Below, piece after piece: positions 1 through 11,387 of a DNA stretch of 21,902 nt. The notes beneath the pieces were generated by a model. It was given only the letters and a program-made list of their open reading frames with translations. It did not search any database and had not been told where the DNA came from. Source of the stretch: Paramecium octaurelia (taxonomy: Eukaryota > Ciliophora > Oligohymenophorea > Peniculida > Parameciidae); the NCBI GenBank assembly GCA_905182995.1, contig CAJJDP010000187.1, positions 21,736-43,637 on the forward strand, written 5' to 3'. The position numbers and the translations under genes were made by a program. Within the stretch, counting starts at the first letter, position 1, and each line of letters starts with the position of its first letter.

Positions 1-3000
1 TATAGAGGTAATTGATATCTTGGGTTTGATTTCAATATCATATTCATTATCTTTAGCATTTTCGATTACAATAACAATCATCTAAAGAAATTGTTCATCG
101 CTAATGTTATAAATGTTCAAACGAACTTGCTCACTAAATGATAATTCAAATTCTTGAATATCTTAGTTTGTTTTTGTGAGCCTAGTAAGTATAATTTTAG
201 GTCTAATACTATAGTTACATACACTGATATTATTTTCCTATTAGCATTTCCAATCGCTCTCAACTTTACAAACGTCACTACATCCATCATTATTCTAATT
301 ATTTCCATCATCACATTATTCTATTTGTTGGACAAGAAAACCATCCCCGCAAACATTATGACATTATGATTAATCTTCTATATATCCTTTCTCACAAAGT
401 AAACATAATCCTTAGAAACAATTAAGGCATCGTTAGTGACAAGAATAGGAGCATTAATAACATCCATCATATTAAATCTAATTTCCATCATCGCAAAATT
501 CGTTTCCTACTACATAACCATCCCCACATATTGATTTACAAATACCATTATTCAATACCCACCCGTTCATATGACAATTTTAGCACGTAGAACCATTACA
601 AACATTACATCCTTATGGACATTACACTTGGCATTTATAACAACCATCGTAGGGTAAATAATTGCCATCGTCGCATTCTTCTTCTTTACTAGATACAATA
701 CCATCCCCACAGAAATCTATGCATTGATTGGAAAAACATTAATTTAGAGTATCATCCCAAATGCATTCTATATTTTCACTATCAGTATAACAAGCTTCTT
801 TTATTTGGTAATTCTGACAACTTTGTATCTTAGCACAACCTCCTCCCTCTTTAGCTGTGCAAATTGGAAAATATGCATTGCACATCTGATGTGTTGTAAG
901 AGAAGTAGAAGCAGTTCCACATGTTTTTGTAAAACATTTGTCATTAATCCAAACGCAAAGTTTGAGATTGATATCAAAAGTACAACCATCCATGACATTG
1001 ACATCTTCGCAAGCTTTTCGTAAAACGCATTGATATCCATTGGTCACACATCTCTTACTTTCGAATATTGAAGCACAAGCTGAGTCTATAGCATAATTAT
1101 AATCATAACACTCTTTTATACGACAACCACCTTTTTAACAAGAAGAGAGAAATCCTATACACTCTGAATGAGATTGGGCAAGTGGAGGGCCATTCTCGCA
1201 AATCTTCTCTTAACAAACACTCTTTTCTTCATTCCAGAAACAGTTTACTCCACTCAAATTCATTTGGTCTTCACTTTTGCATTGATTATATGGGTATTTC
1301 ATGCACAAAGGTTGACCAATCTCACATCCATCTAAGTTTTCATTTACAGTACACGAATTCCCAAAACTCTAATGACAGCTATATGCTGAATATAAGGGTA
1401 ATTGTGCAGTTTAACAGTTCTTTATTGTACATCTATTTTAACTAATCATCCATTAACATTCTACCTTATTTGAATCGATTTAGCATTATTCTTTGATTGA
1501 ATAACCACTGCAAACATTTAATTATTGGCATCCGTTCAGAGTTGAATTAACTGTACAGAATTTTAATCTTGAGTTACATTTATCATGTGTTGTATATGTT
1601 GCTGACAAGTTTAAACATGTTAAATTTAAACACTAATTTGATGAAACTTAAAAGAAGCATTCGTTTCCAAATTAGTCTTTATAACATTAATTTTTCTTTG
1701 CTAAAGAGCAAGAAAATGGAAGGTCTACACATTGAAATAGGTCTAGTTTGACAGTGCAATTTTTATTTAATAAATAGGATTCACATAGCTGATGAGTGTT
1801 ATTCGAAATATCTGCTTAAGTGCAATCTTCTACACATTGATTATTATTGCTATTCCATTAACAGTTAATTAGCCAACTATTACATTCTGTTTGATTAATT
1901 GAAGGTGTTGGTTTATTTGAGCATGTTTTTTCCAAGCATGTTGTACCATCCCAAAAGCAAGGGATGCCTTATGAATTACTTGTACTTGAGCACAAGGGGT
2001 CATTAGTGTACTTGCTACAATCACCAATTCCTTAACAGGCAAAACCATCCCAAAAACATTATGTCGTAAAAATAGTACAGTCTCCAATTATTGTTAACTA
2101 TGAACAATCTAGACTTTAACATTCTAGGTTATTTAGTGACATACAAGAATACTTCCAACCATGGCATGACGAATGTGTCCAGTCCGATAGATAATGAACT
2201 GATGCCTAACAATAATTTATACAAGCACTAGAATACCAAATACAATCGATGCCACCTATTGTATTTACACAAGCCTCTTAGTACATATAATCTGAACATT
2301 GTAATTATTTTATTATGCATTTTTAGCTAAAAGTTAAATTGATTGTCTATTGGACAGAATAATCGTTGCAATCCTAATGTGATTTAGGTGAAGTCATGCT
2401 ACTTGAACTACAATATTTAGAATTAGAACATTTAGTAATGTAAAGTGAACACCAATAACACTTTGTGGCAACTGACGAAAAATAACCATAACTATTTTCA
2501 CAATCAAATTAATTTGTAAAGTTTGAACATACTTTGTTTGTGCAGTTGTAGTAACCAAGTACATCTAAAATCCATTTACATTTTTCGCCATTTGCAATTT
2601 TTGCTGAATTACATATAGTAGAATCTTGAATGTAACCGCAAGCAGTAAAAGCACATCCTTAACCTAGAGTATAATTTAATCTACAATATGCGCTATTATT
2701 TAACAAGCATTCTCGATTAGTAACTGCAGTTGTGTTAAGATCACAATTAACATATTTTACGCATTTACCATCTTACCAATAGCATGAGAGAGATTAACAT
2801 TATTAAATAATACTAATAGTTGTACAATCTCCTGTGAATGTCTTACAACCAGTAACATGGTAAAAACAATTATATTTCCAATTAAAGCAAACTTCTTTTG
2901 AAATTGAATAATTTGAAGTAAGATGCTCGCATTATCTTACCTCGCAACTATTAGTAGATGAATTATATCCACATTAATATCCATTCTCAGTAATTGATAG

Positions 3001-6000
3001 ATTACAAAGAGATTATCCACCTACCTACTAGCTGCACGAAGTCATTGATAAACAGCAATTACATGTTGTATCATACATATAAGATGATGAGTAATCCTGA
3101 CAGTATTTCCTTTTATCTGTGAGGGTCGCTGAAGAAGTGAAGGTATAATTTTTTTACGCTTTTTATACTAAGCATTAATTAGTGCAAGAAGAACATGAAT
3201 AGTAATAGTAACATAATTATCCAAACTATGTTTTCTAACCATCACATGTACTATAGGAAAGATATTTATATGAACAGCTATGATCAAAACGACAAATGTC
3301 TGAAAATCTGCATTTATAATTATCTCGAAAGATGACGTTGTTGCAAATCTAATTTGATAAATCATAACATGAATAAATAGAATAGCATCCTTATCCACTT
3401 TATTGAAGAACACAATAGTTATTATATAATTAACAAAGATCATTACTTTTACTATCTGTAATTACTTCACATTGTTTACTTCCTACTACTTAACATCTAG
3501 AATTATAAAAATAACATTTTTGATTCTAAGTTGTTAAAGTTAATTTACATATCACAGCATCTGTAATACTCTCACATTATGAGGGTCTATTTTCACAACC
3601 TGGCCCATAAGTTCCATTAGACTTAATTTTCAATTGACATTAGTTAAACCTCCTGAACATTAAACATTCAGCCTCAGTTTAAGCAGCAGTATTGTCAGCA
3701 CAAACTCTATCCTTACATTTTTAATTCAAATCATCCCATTTGCAAGGTTAGTATTAACTAGTGATTTCGCATTATTGCTTATATTGATAATCACAATAGT
3801 ATGAAAGATTTTAACAAGTTTTAACAATATCATTTACTGTACATTTAGACAAAAAGCCTTCACAATCCTAGTGAGTTATTTCTCCATAAATTCTTTTATG
3901 ACAATCAGCAACTCCATCATTATCTTAATCCTCATTCATACACTTTTATTCCTTATCATCCCAATAACAAAATTAACCATTTAAAGTGGTCTTGCAATTC
4001 CTTTGCCTAATAAACTCATTACAAGTTGTTTTTTTTAATTCACACCCTTCAGCAATAAAAGTGGAAACTACAGTACATTTAGGATTCCATGCATAACATT
4101 NTAAAAGCACATCCTTAACCTAGAGTATAATTTAATCTACAATATGTGCTATTATTTAATAAGCATTCTCGATTAGTAACTGCAGTTGTGTTAAGATCAC
4201 AATTAACGTAATTTACGCATTTACCATCTTACCAATAGCATGAAAGAGAATTACATTATTAAATAATACTAACAGTTGTACAATCTCCTGCGAATGTCTT
4301 ACAACCAGTAACATGATAAAAACAATTATATTTCCAATTAAAGCAAATTTCTTTTGAAATGGATTAATTTGAAGTCAGATGCTCGCATTATCTTACCTCG
4401 CAACTATTAGTATATGAATTATATCCACATAAAGATCCATTCTCAGTAATTGATAAATTACAAAGAGATTATCCACCTACCTACTAGCTGCATGAAGTCA
4501 TAGATAAACAGCAATTGCATGTTGTATCATACATGTAAGATGATGAGTAATCCTAACATTATTTCCTTTTATCTGTCAGGGTCGCTGAAGAAGTGAAGAT
4601 ATAATCTTTTTTCTCTTTTTATACTAAGCATTATTTAGTGCAAGTAGAACATGAATAGTAATAGTAACATAATTATCCAAACTATGTTTTCTAACCATCA
4701 CATGTACTATAGGAAAGATATTTATATGAACAGCTATGATCAAAACGACAAATGTCAGAAAATCTGCATTTATAATTTTCTCGAAAGATGACGTTGTTGC
4801 AAATCTAATTTGATAAATCATAACATGAATAAATAGAATAGCATCCTTATCCACTTTATTGAAGAACACAATAGTTATTATATAATTAACAAAGATCATT
4901 ACTTTTACTATCTGTAATTACTTCACATTGTTTATTTCCTACTACTTAACATCTAGAATTATAAAAATAACATTTTTGATTCTAAGTTGTTAAAGTTAAT
5001 TTACATATCACAGCATCTGTAACACTCTCACATTATGAGGGTCTATTTTCACAACCTGGCCCATAAGTTCCATTAGACTTAATTTTCAATTGACATTAGT
5101 TAAACCTCCTGAACATTAAACATTCAGCCTCAGTTTAAGCAGCAGTATTGTCAGCACAAACTCTATCCTTACATTTTTAATTCAAATCATCCCATTTGCA
5201 AGGTTAGTATTAACTAGTGATTTCGCATTATTGCTTATATTGATAATCACAATAGTATGAAAGATTTTAACAAGTTTTAACAATATCATTTACTGTACAT
5301 TTAGACAAAAAGCCTTCACAATCCTAGTGAGTTATTTCTCCATAAATTCTTTTATGACAATCAGCAACTCCATCATTATCTTAATCCTCATTCATACACT
5401 TTTATTCCTTATCATCCCAATAACAAAATTAACCATTTAAAGTAGTCTTACAATTCCTTTGCCTGATAAACTCCTCACAAGTTAATTTTTTTAATTCACA
5501 TCCTTCAGCAATAAAAGTGGAAACTACAGTACATTTAGGATTCCATGCATTACATTCATGATGATTGTCATACATACTAATATTTGGAGAAGATGTACAA
5601 GCAACCGGAGTGATTCGGTCTTTGCATCCACCCAGAATATGATTATAGATGCAATTATTAAACCAGCTGTTACACTCAACATTATTGGTGTAATTCAATC
5701 TAGGAGCATTTGAACATTGTTATTTCTTACAATAGGAACCAGTCCAAAAACACTTAGTTTTATCCTATAGATTCAATTAACACTGTTATTGACTTAACAT
5801 TTCAGCACAATCAGTTGGCCATTATTAACATCCAACTCCAGAAGGGCTAATAATGCAAGGCCCCTATAATGCCTTAAATGAATTTCAATCCTCATTTTTT
5901 AAGTACAATCCAGGATTTGCATCAGTACAAAGCTAATCTTAACATTTCTAACTATTTCCATCCCATTTACATAAAAATCCTGAGAGTGTTGTGTAGCATT

Positions 6001-7579
6001 GATCTTACACAGCAAGTGCACAAGTGGTCTTTTTATCCAGGCAACCAATCAAGATTTTTTAATTTGATAAAATTTACACATTAACTGTACATTATGGCAT
6101 CCATCCTTCACATTTTGAATTAGTATCATAGGATGGAGGAGCAGTTTTGCATTTCTTCTCTATGCAACCTTAATTCATTGTGCAGACTGTACCAGTTGAA
6201 TCAATTGTGCAATATTCTATCTCTAAAACATTTTCACATAAATAATCTGTGCAACCTAATGAGTCTAAATTAAAGGTACAATATTAACTTGCCTTTGAGC
6301 ATATTTTATGATTTTTGTAGTTTGGCAATCTCAATTTCTTACATTCTAATAATTCGCAATTACCTCCAAGCCAAATACATCTTTTTTTATTATAGTTTAA
6401 TTCACAAAACTATTCTTGCAATATCTCTTCACATAATTAAGGTGTCGTCTAACACCCTCCATTTAATCTCCCAATACAATCCCCATACTGCTTACAATCC
6501 ATATGAGTATAATGAACTGGAGCATGATAACATTATCTTTATTCGCATTTTTCTTTATACCACACACAATCTTATTATTCAATTGAATTGCAATCTGTCT
6601 CATAAAAATAACCATCACATGTCTGTGGTCTAATTTTACATCCTTTGTTTTCTGAAGTAACACAATCTAATAGATTGTCATAATCTTAACATTATTGATA
6701 ATTAGTAAGCGACTATGGAGCAGTGCTGCAACTCTTGATTTTACATTGATTTTATTGATATTCGCATTTTTTACCCTATGCATCAGTTACACAACCAAAT
6801 TTATTCTAAGCATCACTACACTATTTCTTTACTACACAATGAACTCCATTAGTTGTACATTCACTTAAATGTAACTAACATTCATAATCCTAAGAAAATG
6901 GTAGATTTTCACACGTCTTTTCAACACAATAATTATTTTTTGAATCCCAAAAACAATTATATTTTTTTGATTTAATTTCAAAGCATTAAAAGTTATTAAT
7001 ATATTATGTACAAGACTCCATCTACTCTATACATCCATAACCCTTCTCACTTATTGTACATCCGTCAAGACCTGATTAACATGCTTAATGATCAATTAAA
7101 TATAGAGGCATTTCTTCACAAATTGTGACATTTTTACATTTTTTCTCTGATCCTCCAATCCAAACACAGTACTTACCGTGCTAATTTTTATTGGCACATG
7201 CCATCTCTGTTTTATAATCACTACAGTCTTGCATTTCCACACACATTGAACCATCAGACACACATTTGTAGGACGATTCTTAGCAATTATCTTTATCGAA
7301 ATTGCTGCAGTCTACAAAATCTATGCATTCCCCAAAATAAAAACCACATTACCTTTATTCTCGACAATCTTCCTAAGCATAGCTTTTGCATGGATTCTAA
7401 TTATTAATCTCTGTATTGTATTATTGACCGGGATTTAAAATACATTAATCACTCTACCAGATGCAAAACCCAGAGCTTTTGCACTCTTTTTAACTTTGAA
7501 CATGCCCACAAACGCATCTTTAAGAAATCTCTGAACTTCTTATTATACATTATTGAAGTAGCAAAACCTAATAGAACAT
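1..7579 (-). CDS. Giant cysteine-rich surface-antigen-like protein, 3' end beyond window
   Basis: This is a secreted or surface-anchored cysteine-rich protein of more than 2,500 codons, with its C-terminus outside the window. The frame is open only with the ciliate code (TAA and TAG as Gln). I chose the ATG at 7579-7577 because it opens a short hydrophobic leader (MFYQVLLLQ) followed directly by cysteine-rich sequence. From about residue 20 to 2285 the protein repeats a Cys/Trp pattern like the Paramecium surface antigen domain, for example FCIWQSDQC near 7460-7480, YCVWIGG near 7160 and LCVWINDKCFTKTC near 950. Next come three CGDG...CDDGN repeats (about 720-240), then a cysteine-poor stretch to the window edge. 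A membrane anchor is expected further on but cannot be seen. I found no introns. The frame changes by one at the N (position 4101) and is otherwise constant. The blocks I checked hold one phase on each side of the N. Specific function is unknown; coating of the cell or cilia surface is inferred from the family. Confidence 0.85.
240..720 (-). repeat. Three CGDG/CDDGN cysteine-rich repeats within the first gene
   Basis: Read on the minus strand, three consecutive modules begin CGDGIVSSKEEECDDGN, CGDGYVVGNEFCDDGN and CGDGFLVQQIEQCDDGN. Each is followed by a segment ending in a YDGCYKC-like or NDGCSDVC-like motif, and the first two are followed by further Cys pairs. This is the DUF4215 / Myxococcus cysteine-rich repeat pattern, common in ciliate surface proteins. 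The modules sit at about residues 2285-2445 of the encoded protein, after the antigen-like domains. The downstream 240 nt (positions 1-240) carry few cysteines. Confidence 0.85.
2646..4100 (-). repeat. 1455-bp duplicated segment, copy A, abutting the N
   Basis: This segment matches 4102-5556 at a constant offset of 1456 with no insertions or deletions. I counted about 45 substitutions by eye, so identity is near 97%. Differences concentrate towards both ends, and the middle (about 3545-3965) is essentially identical. The length equals 485 codons. The similarity stops exactly at the N on the right side and, in the partner copy, exactly at the N on the left. This fits either an in-frame tandem duplication of antigen domains or two overlapping contig ends that were not merged. 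Confidence 0.92.
4101..4101. other. Single undetermined base (assembly junction)
   Basis: This is the only N in the window. The cysteine-rich minus-strand frame has codon first bases at multiples of three to its left and one base later to its right. Deleting the N restores one continuous frame. It lies exactly between the two 1455-bp copies, as expected for a scaffolding placeholder rather than a miscalled base. Confidence 0.9.
4102..5556 (-). repeat. 1455-bp duplicated segment, copy B, abutting the N
   Basis: This is the partner of 2646-4100. It starts at the base after the N and ends where sequence around 5557 diverges from the N position. Both copies encode the same cysteine spacing, and no indel was found, so most differences appear to be tolerated substitutions rather than random read errors. 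Confidence 0.92.
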
Positions 7580-8838
7580 TTTAAAAATCATTTTAAATTC
7601 TTATTTAAATCTAATTAAAAAATAATAATTTAAAATAAAATTTCCACATATCAAAGGGATAACATCATTTAAAAATCAAATTTGTTGTGAAAATGAATAC
7701 GATCTTAATTAAAATTGAATATTTATTATATGTTTCATATCCTTCGTGAAACCAATAATAGCATCATCAATTTTTAATTAAATTTTTTTAATATGAAGTA
7801 GATTTTAATATTGAAAATTTAGAAGCTTTCACAAAATTTTGGAAATTATAATTATTATTCAAAATTAATGATTAAAATTATGGAAGATGAAATTAAAAGA
7901 TACCTAATGTTTATCCAATTTTTTTTCTAAACTCAATCTCGATTTATTTCTCTTGGTTATAAATTCTGATGTCACTTAGCTAATTCGGATTATAAAATGC
8001 AATATAAATTAAATTGTCATTAAATTTAAATGAGATATAACTTAACAATTCCTATAAATTGCATGAACTTAAAGTTTATCAAGCTTCATATTTTGTCCTT
8101 CAATAGACCAACCCGGATGAGAAGGTGAACAATTTTAGTACAAAACTTAGAAATATTATTAATGAACTATTTTTGGGTTTTTCTTCAAGCTATATTGAAA
8201 GATAAGATCAAACAAAATATAACTTAATCCAGATTTCTTCTTGCCATCATTTTATATGTCTCAAATAATTAAACAAAAATGTCATTGTTTTTCTCAAAAT
8301 AGGATTTTTTGTATATTTTTCAAATGTTTGTTTAATTATTAAATCTTCATCAGTATTGGTATATCATATCACACCATTTTTTAGTACATTATTCTTCAAT
8401 TAATGTTGAAAAATAACTAAAAAAATATAAAAAGAATTTCATCCGAATGTTTTAATTAAATTGGGAATAATTTAATTAGAGCCTTCCCATTCTTCTAAAA
8501 TAGGAACTCAAAAATATTAGCATATTTAATCTATGTGGCAGTTTAAACTAATTTTTCCTTATTTAATTTATACTAAAAGTAGTTTAATAGAATTAGAAAT
8601 AAACATAATAAAGTTGAGATTAAATTTTAAACTGGACATGATGATCTCCAATTAGCTTGTACCAATTAGTCTTGTAAAGTTAATAGAATCTACTTTCATT
8701 AATGTCTGTGAAATGGAGATCATGTGGCTCATAAAAAGGATTAAAAGAATTAAAATAAATCTTTAAAATTTTTCTATTAAATTGAGATAATAAGTGAGGA
8801 TTTTATATAAGAAATAATATTGAGGATTACAGAATTAA
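7580..8838. other. Gene-free AT-rich stretch with one 146-codon open frame
   Basis: This is the upstream region of the minus-strand gene, so its promoter should lie just to the right of 7579; no recognisable element is visible. On the plus strand an ATG at 7969 opens 146 codons to a TGA at 8407-8409. It starts MSLSQFGLQNAIQIKLS and includes QQTNPDEKVNNFSTKL. It matches no family I know. With TGA as the only stop and about 25% GC, frames of this length arise by chance several times in a few kb, so I do not call it a gene. A 10-bp inverted repeat (ATGATCTCCA at 8641-8650 and its complement at 8714-8723) is present, with no clear role. Confidence 0.6.
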
Positions 8839-9635
8839 ATGAATCATCTATTTATTGTCTTTCAAAAAGTATAAACATTGTATTCAAACCAAATGAATAT
8901 AGCTTTGAATGAGATTATCAACTATGATCAAAATGAAATAACTGTGCACTTGAAACAAAGCAAAATTTTAGACAAGATGATCAATCTATTCAAATAATGG
9001 ATTAAAAGATTAAATATATAATAACAAGAAAAATTCGAATTATAATATATGCAAGGTAATTATGTTGTAATTAGCCAGCTAATACATTTATTTATGACGT
9101 CAATACCTTTTGCATATAATGAACTGAATTGTCTTGGATTAATTAATAATGCATAGTCGAATAATTAAATAGCTTCTTTATATTTATAATAATCACAATA
9201 TAATTGATATCCTAGCTTAATTATGATTCCGATTAGAATTTAAAATAAAAATGCTTAGTAATTATAATGATTCAATTAAATGGGCTGATCAATCTTTTTC
9301 TAGTTATTCCAATCATATCAATTCATTATTTTAAAAAGTTAAATAATTTATTTTTCATATAAGTGAATCATTAGAAGCATTTAGTATTAGAAAATTGTAA
9401 GAATGCTGAATAAACATGCCGAAACTATTAAGATTTTGAACTAAGCATTAAACTATATTCCATATCATGATTCATCTTTAGCGAGCAAAGGTTAATTAGT
9501 TTTTGATTGAATTCGGAGCTTGTTTAAACCCATTTATTTTTTTTAATATTTTACAATCCTTATGTAAATATAAAGAAGCTATTTATTAATATATTAAAGC
9601 CATTGAGATCAACCCAAATTATGTATGAGCTAAAA
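8839..9635 (+). pseudogene. Decayed tetratricopeptide-repeat (TPR) protein gene
   Basis: Several TPR-like helices can be read on the plus strand, but in different frames. The clearest is YKEAIYQYIKAIEINPNY (about 9569-9622), a near-consensus TPR. It is followed after one Val codon by TGA at 9626-9628, where families of this kind usually have Trp-Ala, so a TGG-to-TGA change is likely. Other pieces are NYNDSIKWADQ and SNHINSLFQK (about 9260-9340) and IPYHDSSLASKG (about 9450-9495), each needing a frame change to join the next. An open stretch from the ATG at 8839 ends at TGA 9205-9207 and includes QSNNQIASLYLQQSQYN. No set of 20-30 nt GT...AG introns that I tried rejoins the frames. It would have been a cytoplasmic TPR scaffold protein. 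The upstream boundary is uncertain. Confidence 0.6.
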
Positions 9636-10805
9636 GTAAATAAGGTATATAAATTTACTGATTTATAGTTGAGTGTGAAAAAAAATTCAATACACAAAAT
9701 AATGAGTTCTTAATTGAAAGAAGTTTGAGTAATTAAACAAAAAATAACAAATTTCTATCTTAAATTTTAACTACCCTGAGTTTTTACAAAAAATTATTTA
9801 CAAGCTGTCAAATGAGATTTCTAACATAACAAAAGTATCAATACATTCTATGCTTAGGTGTGATAAATGGCTACCTTCAAACCATCATCCTGTATATTTA
9901 TAATTTGTTTGAAGTTACAAGATTTCAATGTCAATTATTCCATCTGAAGATAATAGAGAGCTGTATTAATTTATTAAATATATTGATTGCAAATTATCCT
10001 TCTTAAGTCTTCTGCTATTAATTTTGACTTTATGTAGCTGGCTGAAATGATGTTGAATTAAATTAATGAGTGCCTAGTTTATTCTCAAAATTTTTAAGCT
10101 AAAACTTTCGCTAAAGTCTTAATAAAATAATTAACAATTCAGCTATATAGTCACAATTCATGTTTGTCTTATTGAAGATCTTTGCATTAAAGAAAAAAAT
10201 TCAATATATGAGATATTGAAGGTTAGTTAGCTGGCTAGAATTAGATGTTTATTCTCATCACTTTTAATTTAGAACTGCTGATAGAAGCTTCATATATCTA
10301 ACTTTATAATGGTCGAGCACAAATTGCTTTGAAATAGTTCTTATGATAAAGGAAAATATGAATATGGTGATGGAATTTTAATTACGCTATCTGTAATAAT
10401 TTTTCACAACTAATAATATCTAAGTAAAGAATTTCATCTATTTTTTTTAAGACTTTCGCATCTAATTTTTGGCTCTTCTCTTATCCATTATATCCCACCT
10501 TTGCAGGTATGACCTGAAATAATATTTTGAATTTAGACTTATGAATTTTCAAAATGGGAAAAACCTAATGGTATTTAAAAACCAAATTCATATTTTCAAT
10601 TAAGCTAGGATATTTAAGAGAATTGTGAGTAAATTGATCATTATTAGTCATATGAGAAATATCAACATCAAAATTGTTTTTTTAGAAGAATAATGATACT
10701 TATTCATAATAATAATTTTTAACTTATCCTGAATAAATTCTAACTATAATTGGCATTTCTTTGTGAAGAATCTAAAAATTCTTTCTTTTCAATGATTCCG
10801 TAAGA
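9636..10805. other. About 1.2 kb with no supportable gene
   Basis: This stretch is AT-rich, and frames are interrupted by TGA at the rate expected for non-coding DNA. A 201-codon frame exists on the minus strand (10756 to 10151), but its composition is not convincing (it includes a run HHHIHIF) and it matches nothing I know. The stretch is probably intergenic DNA plus further decay of neighbouring sequence. Confidence 0.5.
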
Positions 10806-11387
10806 ATGGATTAAATATCATTGTTCGTATTTCAATACCTTCTCCCTGCTTTAATTCAACAAAAAGATTTAATGGATTAAATTGTTAGAAAATCTTCTTT
10901 CCCTCAAACTTCAAATAATATGCAACCAGTTGAGTTCAATTTTGCTGGAATATCAGATAAAGAACAAATCATTATGAATTAAAAAATTTATTTTTGGTAT
11001 AAACTATAAATGCCCAAATAATTTATGTATAATCGTAGCATAAGTAAATTAAAAAGTGCAGATGAAGTAAACCTATTATTATCTATGAATCTTAAATAAG
11101 ACATGTAATTAGATTAGATAAATATCCATAAAAGATGTTCAAATAAACGACAATAAATATCTAAATATAATTATTACTTAGACGTAATTAATAGTTTGGA
11201 TTTGCTGATAATCATGAATTCAAAATTTTAACTTACTTAAGAGTAAGATCCTCAAGAGATTACAATCTACATTATATTACGATAATCAATTTCAAATTAT
11301 TGTGATTTAATGGATTTTTAGTTTATTTTACCTTTTCATTATGATATTTATGAAATCTCTCTCATAGCAGACTTTCGAACTAAATCG
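10806..11387 (+). other. Open upstream extension in phase with the large membrane-protein gene
   Basis: From an ATG at 10806 the plus-strand frame is open for 194 codons. It runs without a stop into the membrane-protein gene, in the same phase. It begins MDQISLFVFQYLLPALIQQ and contains FNFAGISDKEQIIMNQKIY. It shows no similarity to the N-terminal ectodomain of the sister gene at 19534 and matches no family I recognise. An open frame this long has roughly a few percent probability by chance per trial, so it is suggestive only. It may be the true, unrelated N-terminus of a chimeric protein, or fortuitous. Confidence 0.35.

Noticed and set aside
3168..4899. Two nearly identical 91-residue minus-strand frames (3168-3443 and 4624-4899) that lack cysteine
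   Set aside because: They are shadows in another phase of the cysteine-rich gene. They look conserved only because the underlying 1455-bp segment is duplicated.
7969..8409. 146-codon plus-strand open frame
   Set aside because: Its length is within chance expectation and it has no recognisable domain. It is kept only as a note in the gene-free stretch.
8641..8723. 10-bp inverted repeat flanking 63 bp
   Set aside because: It is too short for a terminal inverted repeat of a mobile element, has no associated transposase or target-site duplication, and is plausible by chance in 22 kb.
10151..10756. 201-codon minus-strand open frame beginning MPIIVRIYSGQVKNYYYEQ
   Set aside because: With TGA as the only stop in AT-rich DNA, a few frames this long are expected by chance in a region of this size. 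No motif or family resemblance was seen, and it contains a His-rich run. It is worth only an RNA-seq check.
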